In this document: positions 24,388-34,600 of the stretch, one piece after another
Position numbering within the stretch: position 1 is the stretch's first letter
Layout: the number at the start of each line of letters is the position of its first letter
NCBI GenBank assembly: GCA_019916065.1
Contig: CM034237.1
Span: 43,010,485 to 43,074,484, forward strand
Direction: 5' to 3'
Source: Vitellaria paradoxa
Lineage: Eukaryota; Streptophyta; Magnoliopsida; Ericales; Sapotaceae
DNA: 64,000 bases
Program-made: the position numbers and the translations under genes
Notes under the pieces: generated by a model
Seen by the model: the letters and a program-made list of their open reading frames with translations, nothing else
Told to the model about the DNA's origin: nothing
Database searches by the model: none

Positions 24388-25464
24388 TGACCGATCTCAA
24401 AATTCTCTCGGGTTCTCTCAAGTGCAAGAGGTCGGTTGTGTCTATTCTAGGTGAGTCCTAGGTCATCTCCACAGGGAACAAGGGGGTGCCTAAGTGTTGA
24501 ACAAAACTTGATTTTGAAAACAATCGCAAAAGTTTTAAAAAGAAAAGATGAAAATCTTTTTGGAGTTTTCAAATAAGTAATTGAAAATTTGATTGGGAAA
24601 TAGCTAGGAAAAACAATTCAAAAATTTAAAAGAAATACACTTAAACTAAAAATGTCACACTAAAGAAGTAATCAATTCAAACACTTAACCAAATACGTGA
24701 ATTAATTAAATACTCAGATTAATGAAAATACTTGGTTTTAACCTAGTCCGGTAATGTCCTTGAAGGCTGAATTTGGATATGTAAGTACTCAACCTAATTC
24801 TTACACCTGTAATATTAGGTTGGTAGATTTGGCGTTAAAAACCCTTTTCATAAAGAATTCACAATTCTAGGTTTTTTTTTTTTTTTTTTCAGGTTCGAAA
24901 TCACCGGAACAGGGAATTGACTTCGATTCACACTAGCATAATCAAAGTTCAACTGTATCACAGGCAATTCGATTTCGAAAATTAATCTAGAATTCCGTGC
25001 CTTACGTTTTTCAAACTATCCAAATTCCACTCCTCCAATTCAATTACACTCCTAAGTTAAAACCAAGAAAAAAAACCCTAACCTAGCATAACGGAAGCGT
25101 AAGAAAATTGATTCGAAAAGAAAAACATCTTCAATGTGCAACAGAACACAAAAACGAACTAAATCGAAAAGGTTTAAAACAGTTTTTAAAGAAAAATCAA
25201 TGCAAACTCTGCCTTCGAGCAACACAAAACGAACTTTAAGGATAAAACACAGAGAACATGGAATTCTTATTAAAGATGAACTAATAACTTAAAACTTACA
25301 CGTAAATTGTATGCGAAAACAAAATCATACTTGAATATTCCAAAGCGAAAAGCAACGAGCCGAATCCTTAGTGCAATTCGAAAGTAAATTTTACATAAAA
25401 TTCCTGGAACAGAAATTCTGAACTTCTCCTAGGGTTTTCCGACTGTCCCCTTATCAAAATTCTA

Positions 25465-25474
25465 CCCTTTTATA
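25465..25474 (-). promoter_or_regulatory. TATA box of the Athila 5' LTR
   Basis: TATAAAAGGG on the minus strand is a near-ideal plant TATA box. It lies about 80 bp downstream (element sense) of the GGGCGCCC array, and the identical site is in the other LTR at 13428-13437. Transcription would run toward gag-pol. Confidence 0.75.
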
Positions 25475-25552
25475 TTATTACAAAAGTCAGGGGTAAAATG
25501 GTAAAATTACACTCTAAATTTCCTGCTGGACTTGTGCTAGAAGAGTACCCAT

Positions 25553-25824
25553 GGGCGCCCATGCTTGAGGTGGGGCGCCCATAGCTTGAGGTGTTTGATG
25601 AAGTCCTCAAAGAACAGGCCAAAATCAGCAGGCATGACCCTCCTCTGTGGGCGCCCATCTGATAAAGAGTGGGGCGCCCAAGGTCAGACAGGGGCGCCCA
25701 TAGGTCTAGGTGGGGCGCCCATGTTGGCTGCTCTCCAACTGTTCGATGAAAGGCCTCTGAGAACCTGCTCCTCTCCCAAAATTAGCTCTCTGTGGGCGCC
25801 CATCTGCTATAGGGTGGGGCGCCC
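25553..25824. repeat. Array of eight GGGCGCCC palindromes in Athila U3
   Basis: Eight copies of the 8-bp palindrome, most in the context TGGGCGCCCAT or GGGGCGCCCAT, occur within about 270 bp upstream of the LTR TATA box. The same array is at 13516-13786 in the other LTR, with one context base changed. The arrangement suggests a transcription factor binding array, but no factor can be assigned from sequence alone. Confidence 0.8.
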
Positions 25825-26034
25825 ATGCTTCTGGTGCATATTATCCCACTTTGTTTCCTTGCTCTTTTGACCTTTCTTTTCATCCTTCTTCACCAAGTGA
25901 AGCACCAAAACCTACAAAAGTCCAAAAGCACATAAATTAGCTTCTTTCCTTAAAAGATAAGAGATTTATGTAAATAAAAACACCTAAAACCATTCACATT
26001 ATCATAGTAAGTGTGCATTTTATGTGCTCAATCA

Positions 26035-26039
26035 CTTTG
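26035..26039. repeat. Right target-site duplication CTTTG of the Athila element
   Basis: This equals 12347-12351 and marks the exact right boundary of the insertion. Confidence 0.95.
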
Positions 26040-26284
26040 TTTATTTAAAATTGAGAAAAATATAATTTGTATAATTTTACAAAATATAATGTAAAAAGAG
26101 TGTAAAAGTATATGTATTTAAAATTCAAGTTATCAGCACAATAAAATTAAAATTTTAATTGAAATGTTTATTTTTAATAAAATTTTAAAGAAAATTAAAG
26201 TTTAAATATATTTTTTTAAAAAATAAAAAATTTAGTTGACTTTATCTAATAGATATCCATACATTATTTAATAAAGTTTAAATC

Positions 26285-26520
26285 TCACAATTGAAAAAAT
26301 ACAAATATCAAATCAATAAACTATATTATTGTACAGATACACATGACATTTGTAGATAATATAGCTAGAAAAGAAAAGTTGAGACAGTCGGGACTGTCAA
26401 CAGTTATTTATCTAATAGTGGTGAACTTTTAATGACACAGGACAAATGTAAAAAAAAAATTAGTTCTCTATTTATTTAAAATTAATAAAAATATTATTTG
26501 TATAATTTTATAACATATAG
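26285..26520. repeat. Right copy of the diverged ~250-bp direct repeat
   Basis: The words ATCAATAAACTATATTATTG, ATACACATGACATTTGTAG and CAGTTATTTATCTAATAGTG correspond to the copy starting near 12140. The unit lies about 190 bp beyond the end of the left copy once the retrotransposon is removed. Confidence 0.75.
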
Positions 26521-26680
26521 TATATATATGTATATATATACACATATACATATGTATATGCAGAGCACGAGGGTAATGACTCGGTGGTGGGTTAGAAATT
26601 TGAAATTCAATCCTTATATATATATATATATATACATATACATACATATACATATACATATGTATACATATGTATATGAG
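26518..26680. repeat. TA/TACA/TATG microsatellite
   Basis: Alternating purine-pyrimidine tracts (TATATATATGTATATATATA, ACATATACATATGTATATG) in two blocks flank about 60 bp of unique sequence. Both strands show spurious Met/Tyr/Ile-rich ORFs here. Confidence 0.9.
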
Positions 26681-28637
26681 CGAATTTGTTATATAGATAT
26701 CTTAAATATCTTATTTTAAGTAGTTGGGATAAATTCAGCATAAGCCATGAATTAACACTTTTAAGTATTTGATGTGTCATAAGGACTTTAGACCCGCAGC
26801 CACTTTCAATATCTCTACTAAATCATGCATAAGTAAGACACGTATCATAAATAGAGCTTTGAACTATTAAGCACTTAAAATCAACTTTATTGTTCATGAT
26901 TTATTATTTTTTTTACTTTGGATAATAATAAATTAATATCTCTAAAAAGTTTAGTGCCTTTTTTTTTTCAGAATCATTAATCCATTACATAAAAATAAAA
27001 TTGTTAATACAAGTTTTGCTTACAAAAGTTGAAAAATGAAAAAAAAAATTTAGAAGGAAACATTTTTAAATTTTTTTTGGGTTATAAAGCCAAAGTAAAT
27101 TGACAAAAATTATGCTTATAGCTATTTTAAGTGGATATAAATTTTAAATAGTCTACAACAATTTGAGAAATTACACTCCAATTAAAAAAATTTTTCTATT
27201 ATAATTGATTTAATTTGAAAATGAAGAATTGATTTTGTTAGGAAATAGCTGCAATATTCCTTAACATATGTGATTTGATAAATAAAATTTTGTGTTCTAA
27301 ATACATGATTGAATTTAAGAATTAAATTGATTTAAGATAACTGCCAATTTGACCATATTAATAGCAAATATAAAATATGGCAAATATGATATATGAAGGT
27401 AAATTTGCTCACTTACTTAAATAACTTAAGAAAATAATGAATTTTAATCAAATGATATTGTTTATGGATAAATTTCAAATGATATAGAAACTTCAAAATT
27501 TAAGTTATGAAATGAAATCAAATTCAACTCATAAAATTTTATTTTAGTTATAAACATAAGAATTGATAAAATTCATTTTCAAGGAAATAAAATTATATCA
27601 AATCCATCATTTCAAATAGAAGGTTAAAGAATCAGATCTTTAAAAAAAAAAAATAACAAGCTACTTTTTGGTAGAATTTTTAATAATTTTTTAATCATGC
27701 TATATACATATTTTTTAAAGAAAATTATAGAAAAAGTACTTACAACAAAAAATTATAAACATCTAGAAAAATAAATTTCTTCGAATTTTGGTTCGGTTAT
27801 TCGATTTTTGGTTTGATTTTGGGTATTATTTTGGATCAAAATTAAAATTTAGTTCGGTTCTAGTTCTTGCATATGAAGATAAAAAAATAAAAATAAGAAT
27901 AAATAGATATTGATAATAATAATAATTTTATATAAAAATAAGTTATAAATTATATCTTTGTATAGCATATTTTTATATAATACAATAATAATAATCTAGA
28001 AGAAATAAAATTAAAAATTAATATTTATACATTAAATAAAATTTCAATTAATTTAGTTTAAAAGGAACCGAATCCGAATCAAATTATTTCGGTTAACTTG
28101 ATTTGGGATAATTTAATTTCTAGTTCAATTTTAGTTATCTTTTTAGAGAATCAAAAAAAAATTTGAGTAATTTGATTTTTAGTTTTTAGTTCTAATTCTA
28201 GTTCTAGTTTTAGTTTTACCCGAATAAACACAACTCATAATTTTTATATTTTTAGACATTTTTATGTAATTCTTTTTAAGAAGTGGGCGAATGACATTCC
28301 TAAAATCTACTAAAATAATAAAAAAGGTAAAATTTAATTAAAAAATTCAAACAGAGTGAAAAAAATTATACCAAAAAGCTAACTCCTTTTTTTACCCAAA
28401 CAAATCCTAAAGCAAGTATAATTTTTATTTTTATTTTTTCAAAAAGTTTAAGACAATTGAAAATTCCCAGTAATTCGATAATGCGTCCAATATATACACA
28501 ACGGCGAAGCGCACAGGACCGCCTCTGCATCTTAGTACGACGCCGTATCAAGAAAGCGTAAAAGCCATAACCCAACCTTTGTTGAAAATTCAGTCTTGAC
28601 GGAAAGAAGGCTCAGCTAGGGTTGGTGATCACCAGCG

Positions 28638-31600
28638 ATGGCGATGCAAACTGGCGTAGGGTTCTCTAAGATCCTGATCTTAGTCGGAGCAGGTATATAT
28701 ATGAATATGTTCACACACAAAACTCGTTATTGAGCATTTTAGCTGTTTGTCCTCGATCTGATTTTACTTGACACTGAAATATCTCTTCAGGGTACACCGG
28801 TACGCTCCTCCTGAAAAATGGTAAATTGTCTGATGTATTGGGTGAACTTCAGGTAATCACTTGTTACTTGCCCAATTACTTGTTCCCCCCCCCCCCAGTT
28901 GTTGTATTGCTCAAATTCAGCGCGAATCACTGAAATTGCACACAACTTCGTTACACTTAACTGGTTGTTTTGTTTTCATTATTTATTGCCTTTTGTTTTA
29001 ATTAAATCGGGATGGGTTTGATTTATTGTTGTTTATCATTTTGCTATTTGATGGGTATAGAATTTCATACTTTTGGAAAAGTATTAAAAGGTATAGAATT
29101 TAGTGAATTTGGTGATTTGGGTTGCCCCATGGACACGCTCAGGATTTAATTATGTTTTATTGGCAGTCCCTGGTGAAAGGATTAGAGAAAAATGGGGAAT
29201 CATCGGAGACTGATGCTGACTATTCTGATGCCATCGCCTCCCAGGTAAGTCTTCCATGGGAAAAAAGTTAGTTTAACAAATTAGTAGAAATTTTTTGAAT
29301 TTTGTTTGCGGGTTTGATTTTGTTATTCCTTATCCTGAAAAGAGCTGAAATGGCTGATTTCTGTCAGAAATATCTGGGAGTTTTATATATTAACATATAT
29401 CTGTTGTAGAGAAAATAGGGATAAAATTTAAAAAGTGTAAAGGGGATGCATACTATCTGCTTTGTTTGGTCTTCCCCCCCCCCCCCCCCCAAAAAAAAAG
29501 CAAGGAGGGGATGGTGATACTTTTGATGGAGTATTTCATCAACTATTTGGAAACAAAATAATTCATTGAATGTGATTGTAACTCTAAACTGCGGAAATAA
29601 AGTCTTTCAAGATCCATCCAAATCTAGATCCTTACATCAATACGATCCAGCAACCTCCTATACAAAAGGAAAGTAAAATACTGTTCAGCCTATACAAAGG
29701 AATTTTTGAGTCTTGAAAAAATCTTCTATTTCTCTCCCTCCAAATGTTACAAGATAAACAGAAAGGAGTTGTTTTCCATTTTTTTTTTTACTTCTTTTAG
29801 GTATCCTAGCTCTTGACCAAGGTTTAAAAATGTGCTTTGCGTGCTTTAGAATTATCCAAAATATTCCAAATGAGATAGAATAAGCTCTCATAGCACCCTT
29901 GTCTATTCACAGTGAATAAAAAGATGTTTTATTCACCTTTCTTGCAAATACTTATATTACATGGACCTTACTATTTGCTTTAATGTACTTGTGTCTACCA
30001 GACAAGGGTAAAGGCATGTGATATGTACCCCACTCATTTACCCAAATTAGATACTTAGATCCTTTAATTGTTAAGGATGTTTGAAGAACTAGTCTTTACT
30101 TTGATGGTAAAGAAAAACTTTTAGCCTTTCACATGATAAACAAAAATTTTAATTTTTGTCGAAATTCTGTCGAATTTCAAATACATTACTTAATAATAAT
30201 CGTATCTCATGTCAGTGTTTCATTCAATATGTAATATTTTAAATGTTCACGATGTGTCCATAAACTCATGCCCAACTACTAGATACATATTCCGATATCC
30301 TATAGCGTGTAGGAAGGACTGACATCTGGATACATATCCCCAATTAACACTTATACTGAGTGCATGTAACATGGGCAAAGGCCACATGTATTAACGATGA
30401 ACAATGAGCACCTTCCCATGTAGGAAAGTCAACATTTTTTTTGAAGGTGCCCCAAAGGACCAAATCTTTTCCATGGAAAATTATTCTTTCTTTTACCTGC
30501 TAACATCTTTTAAAAGACTTCACGCAAAAATACCCCACTCTTAGAACTTTTACATTTAATGCAATCCTCCCCAACCCAACCTTTTTGAGAATACAAACAT
30601 TTTATCATATTGAAGTAATTCCCCAACTCTAAATCCCATGGATTTCTTTCAAGTTCAAAAAACCATGTCATATACCTCCCTTCTGAAGAAAAATTCCCCT
30701 TGATTGAAGCTTCTTTATTTGTTCCCAAGTCATAAATAAAGGGAAAAACGTCCATCAAACTTCTACGATCAACTAAGCATCTTTCCAAAACATTAGATGA
30801 TTTCCTTTTGAAAACGATATCCATTTCACTAATGCGATGTTTGGAGCATGGGTTGTTAGAGGGAAAGGAAAAGTGAGTATAGCAAAACTAAGCGAAAAAG
30901 TCAAATTTACTCAATTTTTTGGTTGGGTTAGAAAATTTAAAAGAAAACAAACAGATATTAGTAAAAACAAATAAAAATTTCACTAGATTAAGCAATAAAA
31001 AAACAAGAACTACTAATTTTATTTTTCTTTCAGTTTTCATTTCCTTTCACAAATCCATGTTCCAAATATAGTGTAATTGAAATTTGAATTCATCTCCTAA
31101 TCCACTCCACTGGCTCCTTTTGCAATTTCTCAAGTTTCTTAACTACTGATATTAGCATTTTTAATGAAGACAAAACTTATTTTCGCATACTTGACAATAC
31201 ACTCTTAAGAAGGGTAGTTCTGCTTTGAGTAATAATGCCCCCCCCCCCCCCCAATGCCAATCTCTATGAAACTTTTTTATTATCCTATCCCCCCCCCCAC
31301 ACACACACACACACATATATATGTATATTTTTGCCTTCAAGATCCTAGAGGTGGAAGACCCAAATACATCAAAGGAAGTGAAACAATCTTACAACCATTA
31401 TTGAAGTCATAATCCATACATTAACTAGTACCGATTTTGGCTTCCCCAAATTAAACCTGTGCTTGACCTTGTCTCAGAACAGATTAAAACGTGTCTCAAA
31501 TGCCCCAGCTGTGATTGATTCACTCCGCAAAACACTATAGAATCATTTATAAATAAAAGATGTGGTACTTCCACTTTGTTTTAACTGTGTAACTCCATCC

Positions 31601-34600
31601 TCACAACTCTCAATATTTCCTACTTGGACTGTCTTTTTGATTAATTTACTAAAAGTTTCCATCAAAAATATAAAAAGAATTGTGGACAAAAGGATTCCCT
31701 TCTCTCAAACACCAAGTAGAATTGAAAAAGCCTACAGGGTAATCATTTACAAGAATTGAAACCTTAGTGTAAGTTTAGAGTGCCAAATTTTGGCACAAAA
31801 AACTAAAAGCTGGCAAATTTTGAATTTTTGGGTGTTTGGTGTGTTCATCGAAAGTGTGAAAAAGTTGATAAAAGCTAGAGAAAGCTGGAGAATGTAAGTA
31901 AAATTTAGAGAAAGTTGGTAAAAATTGGAGAAAGTTGGTGAAAGCTAATTACCCAAAAAAAAAAAAGGTTGGTAAAAGTTGAAAAAAGTTGGAGATTTTC
32001 GTGTCGAGAAAGTTGGAGAAAGTTGAAAAAAATTGAAGAAAGTTGGGGTTTTTTTTTGGCCAAATTTGGTATTCCAAATGCACACTTAGTTGTGGGTATA
32101 CACTACAAAATCCAACTCATAGATTTATCCTTAAATCCCATCCTTTCCATCATATACAACAAAGAATCCCAGTTAACATGATCATAGGATTTCTCGATAT
32201 CCAAATAGCATATCATCCTTGGAACACCACTTTTATACCTACCCTTCACCGTCTCGTTAGCCATTAAAGCTTCACCTTGGATTTGTTGACCTTACACAAC
32301 ACCATGTTGAATTTTCTAATTCAATGTTGTTAAGAACTTTCTTCAACATCAAAGCTAACACTTTCGCAATTAATTTGTTTAATCTTCCCTCTGAACTGAT
32401 CAGTGTTAAGAACCTTTTTTTTTTGGGTAAATCAGTGTTAAGCACCTTCTTCAACCTCAAAGTCAACATTTTTGCAATCAACTTGTTTTATCTCCCCTCT
32501 AAGCTGACCGGTCTAAAATCTTTGATCTCCTCTAATCCCCTTTTTAGGAATCAAAACAACAAGAAAGTGTCTTTTTTTTTTGGGGGGGGGGGGGAAGCAA
32601 GCAATGGATAGTGTGTTAAGACTTCTCAAATTGCCCTGTACCAAAAACTCTCGTAGCACCTTCACTGTATCTTCTTTAAAGGGATGCTGACATCTCTTAA
32701 AATATTCTATTGCCAATCCCATAGGAACTTCGGTCCTTATCTCCATTTAATGATTTAAGGGTATACCAAATTTCCTCTTCATAAAAATCATATTCCAAAG
32801 CCATGGCTTCATCATTGGAGATAACTGCGAACTCTAGCCCTTGGAGCCGGGTTCTTCTTTGTTACCTTTCATAAAATAGCTTTAAGTAAGAATACAGGAA
32901 CACTGATGGGACAATAAAGTAGTTGTTCTTTTTTTTTTTTTTTTTGTGTTTCTATTGTTGTCATGACATAATTGGTGTCTGTTTAGGTACAAATAAGCTA
33001 GCTTTTTTGGGTTTATCTTATTTTCATCTCATGTAGCTTTTTTTAACTGAAATTTGATTTTCTTTTCATTTATTTGGTAGTTTTTAGGCGTGTTAATCGC
33101 ATTCATAGAAAATTAAAAAAAAAAAAAAAGTCAAAAAAAACCTGTGTGAGATGAAAAAAAACTAAACCCAAAGAAGCTAGCGCATTGGTACCCAAACAAA
33201 CTGTGTGTAAAGATGAGGTATGTTTTGTAACTTGATGCATTGCCTTGTTCGCATAGATGTATATTTTCATTGTCTACTCTTTTTTTTTTTTTTTTCCCTT
33301 TTTTATTATCTTAAAGGTGCGTCGGTTAGCAATGGAGGTTCGGCAACTGTCCTCAGGAAGACAGATAACTGTTGTGAATGGGAATTCTGGCCAACTTGGT
33401 ATCTCCTCCGTATACTTGAATGTTGCTCAAAAATGCTGCAGATTGTCTTTGATGTGTGATATATTCATCATCATCACCCCTGATCTCTCGTCTATTTAAT
33501 TTATCTACGAAGTTGTGAAAATTGCTTATGTCTGCCTCGTTGATGTCTGCAAAATGCCATTCAGCCTTTGCATGAGGCACCTTTTTGACTGATTTTATGC
33601 GTTCCATTTCTGTTTCTCCCCAGGTAACATGACATCTCTTGTAGTGCCAGCTGCTGCATTGGGAGCATTGGGTTATGGATACATGTGGTGGAAAGTATGC
33701 TAATTGGTTAACCATATTTCTGACTTTGCAAAATTGTTTCTATGCATGTGCCTGTTCTTTGATATGTTGAAGATTCAATTTTGTCCTTTTATTCTCCCCC
33801 TCCCCCCTTCCCTTTTTTATTCATTTGTGATTGAAAAAAAGTGGTTTACATTGTGATTAATATGCATTTTTTTGAAGAAGACTAATTTTTCCTCTTTTCT
33901 TTTATTTTTTAATTATTATTTTCTTAAATGCTTAGGGTCTCTCATTCTCCGACCTTATGTATGTAACAAAGCGTAACATGGCAAATGCTGTTTCAAACTT
34001 GACAAAACATCTGGAGCATGTGTCTGAGGCTCTTGCAGTAAGTTGCAATTTGCATCATTTTTTTAATTATATATATTTTCTGTGTTTAATGCTAAATCTG
34101 CATTTTAAGAGGACCTATCCTAGTAAAATTCATATTAAAGAGGACCTATCCTAATAAAATTCATATTAAAGAAATGACTATTCTTTGCCAATGATTATTC
34201 TTTTCTTTTGTATTAGTTATTTTCTATGTTTTTCATAAATTTGCATTCTAAGCAAACCTTACCTAATAACAATGTCAGTTCTTGCAAAATAATGAATACA
34301 TGTAATGTCCACCTTTGGTTCTGGTGGACTTGGTCAGGAGCACTAGGAGATTAGTCCCATCTTTGGTGAGGATACCGCTAGTATAAAAATAAACGAGTAA
34401 TGAATACATGTAATTCCCTATAAATGCATGGTGGTACAAGATGGATGTTCATGTTTCTTCTCCCCCTTTTTTGTTGGCACAAACATGGTGTCAGGTTCTA
34501 TTGTTTTATCACAAGTGTAGTAGGCCGTTTGCAGCACCATGTCATTTTTAGAACCTCTTAAATCTCATCTAATAGCTAATCACAGTAAATCCTAAATAAT

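Larger units (their letters stand above)
12352..26034 (-). mobile_element. Full-length Athila-type Ty3/Gypsy LTR retrotransposon (13.7 kb)
   Basis: Two LTRs of about 1645 bp flank an internal region, with CTTTG duplicated at both edges. The element reads on the minus strand: 5' LTR 26034-24388, primer site at 24381, gag-pol 24124-18542, spacer with GGGCGCCC copies, second ORF 17668-16349, a 2.3-kb non-coding stretch, polypurine tract, then 3' LTR 13996-12352. The tRNA-Asp primer site, the order protease, reverse transcriptase, RNase H, integrase, and the extra ORF after pol fit the Athila branch of the plant Tat/Athila lineage. By eye the LTRs differ by about seven substitutions and a few indels, so the insertion is recent. 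The gag-pol frame is fully open, so it may be potentially active. Confidence 0.97.
24388..26034 (-). repeat. 5' LTR of the Athila element
   Basis: It pairs with 12352-13996. It reads TG...CA on the element strand. A TATA box places U3 at about 26034-25450, and R plus U5 from there to 24388. Differences from the other LTR include A/G at 12374, a changed base near 12807, CAAGC/CAGGC near 12925, CCATG/CAATG near 13160, GTAGG/GTGGG near 13633, and two near 13850-13892. Confidence 0.97.
26040..28637. other. AT-rich intergenic region before the DUF1664 gene
   Basis: This contains the remainder of the left duplicate, the right duplicate (about 26285-26520), and a TA/CA/ATGT microsatellite. It then runs into AT-rich spacer with no recognisable gene. 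A degenerate TTTTGGTTCGGTTATTCGAT-type AT repeat lies at 27780-28220. The last 150 bp before 28638 are more GC-rich and probably form the promoter and 5' UTR. Confidence 0.5.
29560..32960 (-). mobile_element. Degenerate LINE in antisense within DUF1664 intron 3
   Basis: The minus strand retains non-LTR reverse transcriptase words in order: LVVLIPKKGIRG (about 32570), NKLIAKMLTLRLKKVLN (about 32440-32490), YLDIEKSYDHVNWDSLLYMM (about 32150-32215), then beyond a nested MITE a broken block matching the LRQGDPLSP region near 31690, and zf-RVT-like remnants at 30510-30824 and 29685-29890. There are many stops and frameshifts. The limits are approximate and the target duplication was not found. Confidence 0.75.

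Noticed and set aside
24218..24427. 69-codon ORF crossing the Athila leader and LTR edge
   Set aside because: It spans the primer binding site and a poly-A/T tract; chance ORF.
26468..26719. Met/Tyr/Ile-rich ORFs on both strands
   Set aside because: Translation of the TA/CA microsatellite.
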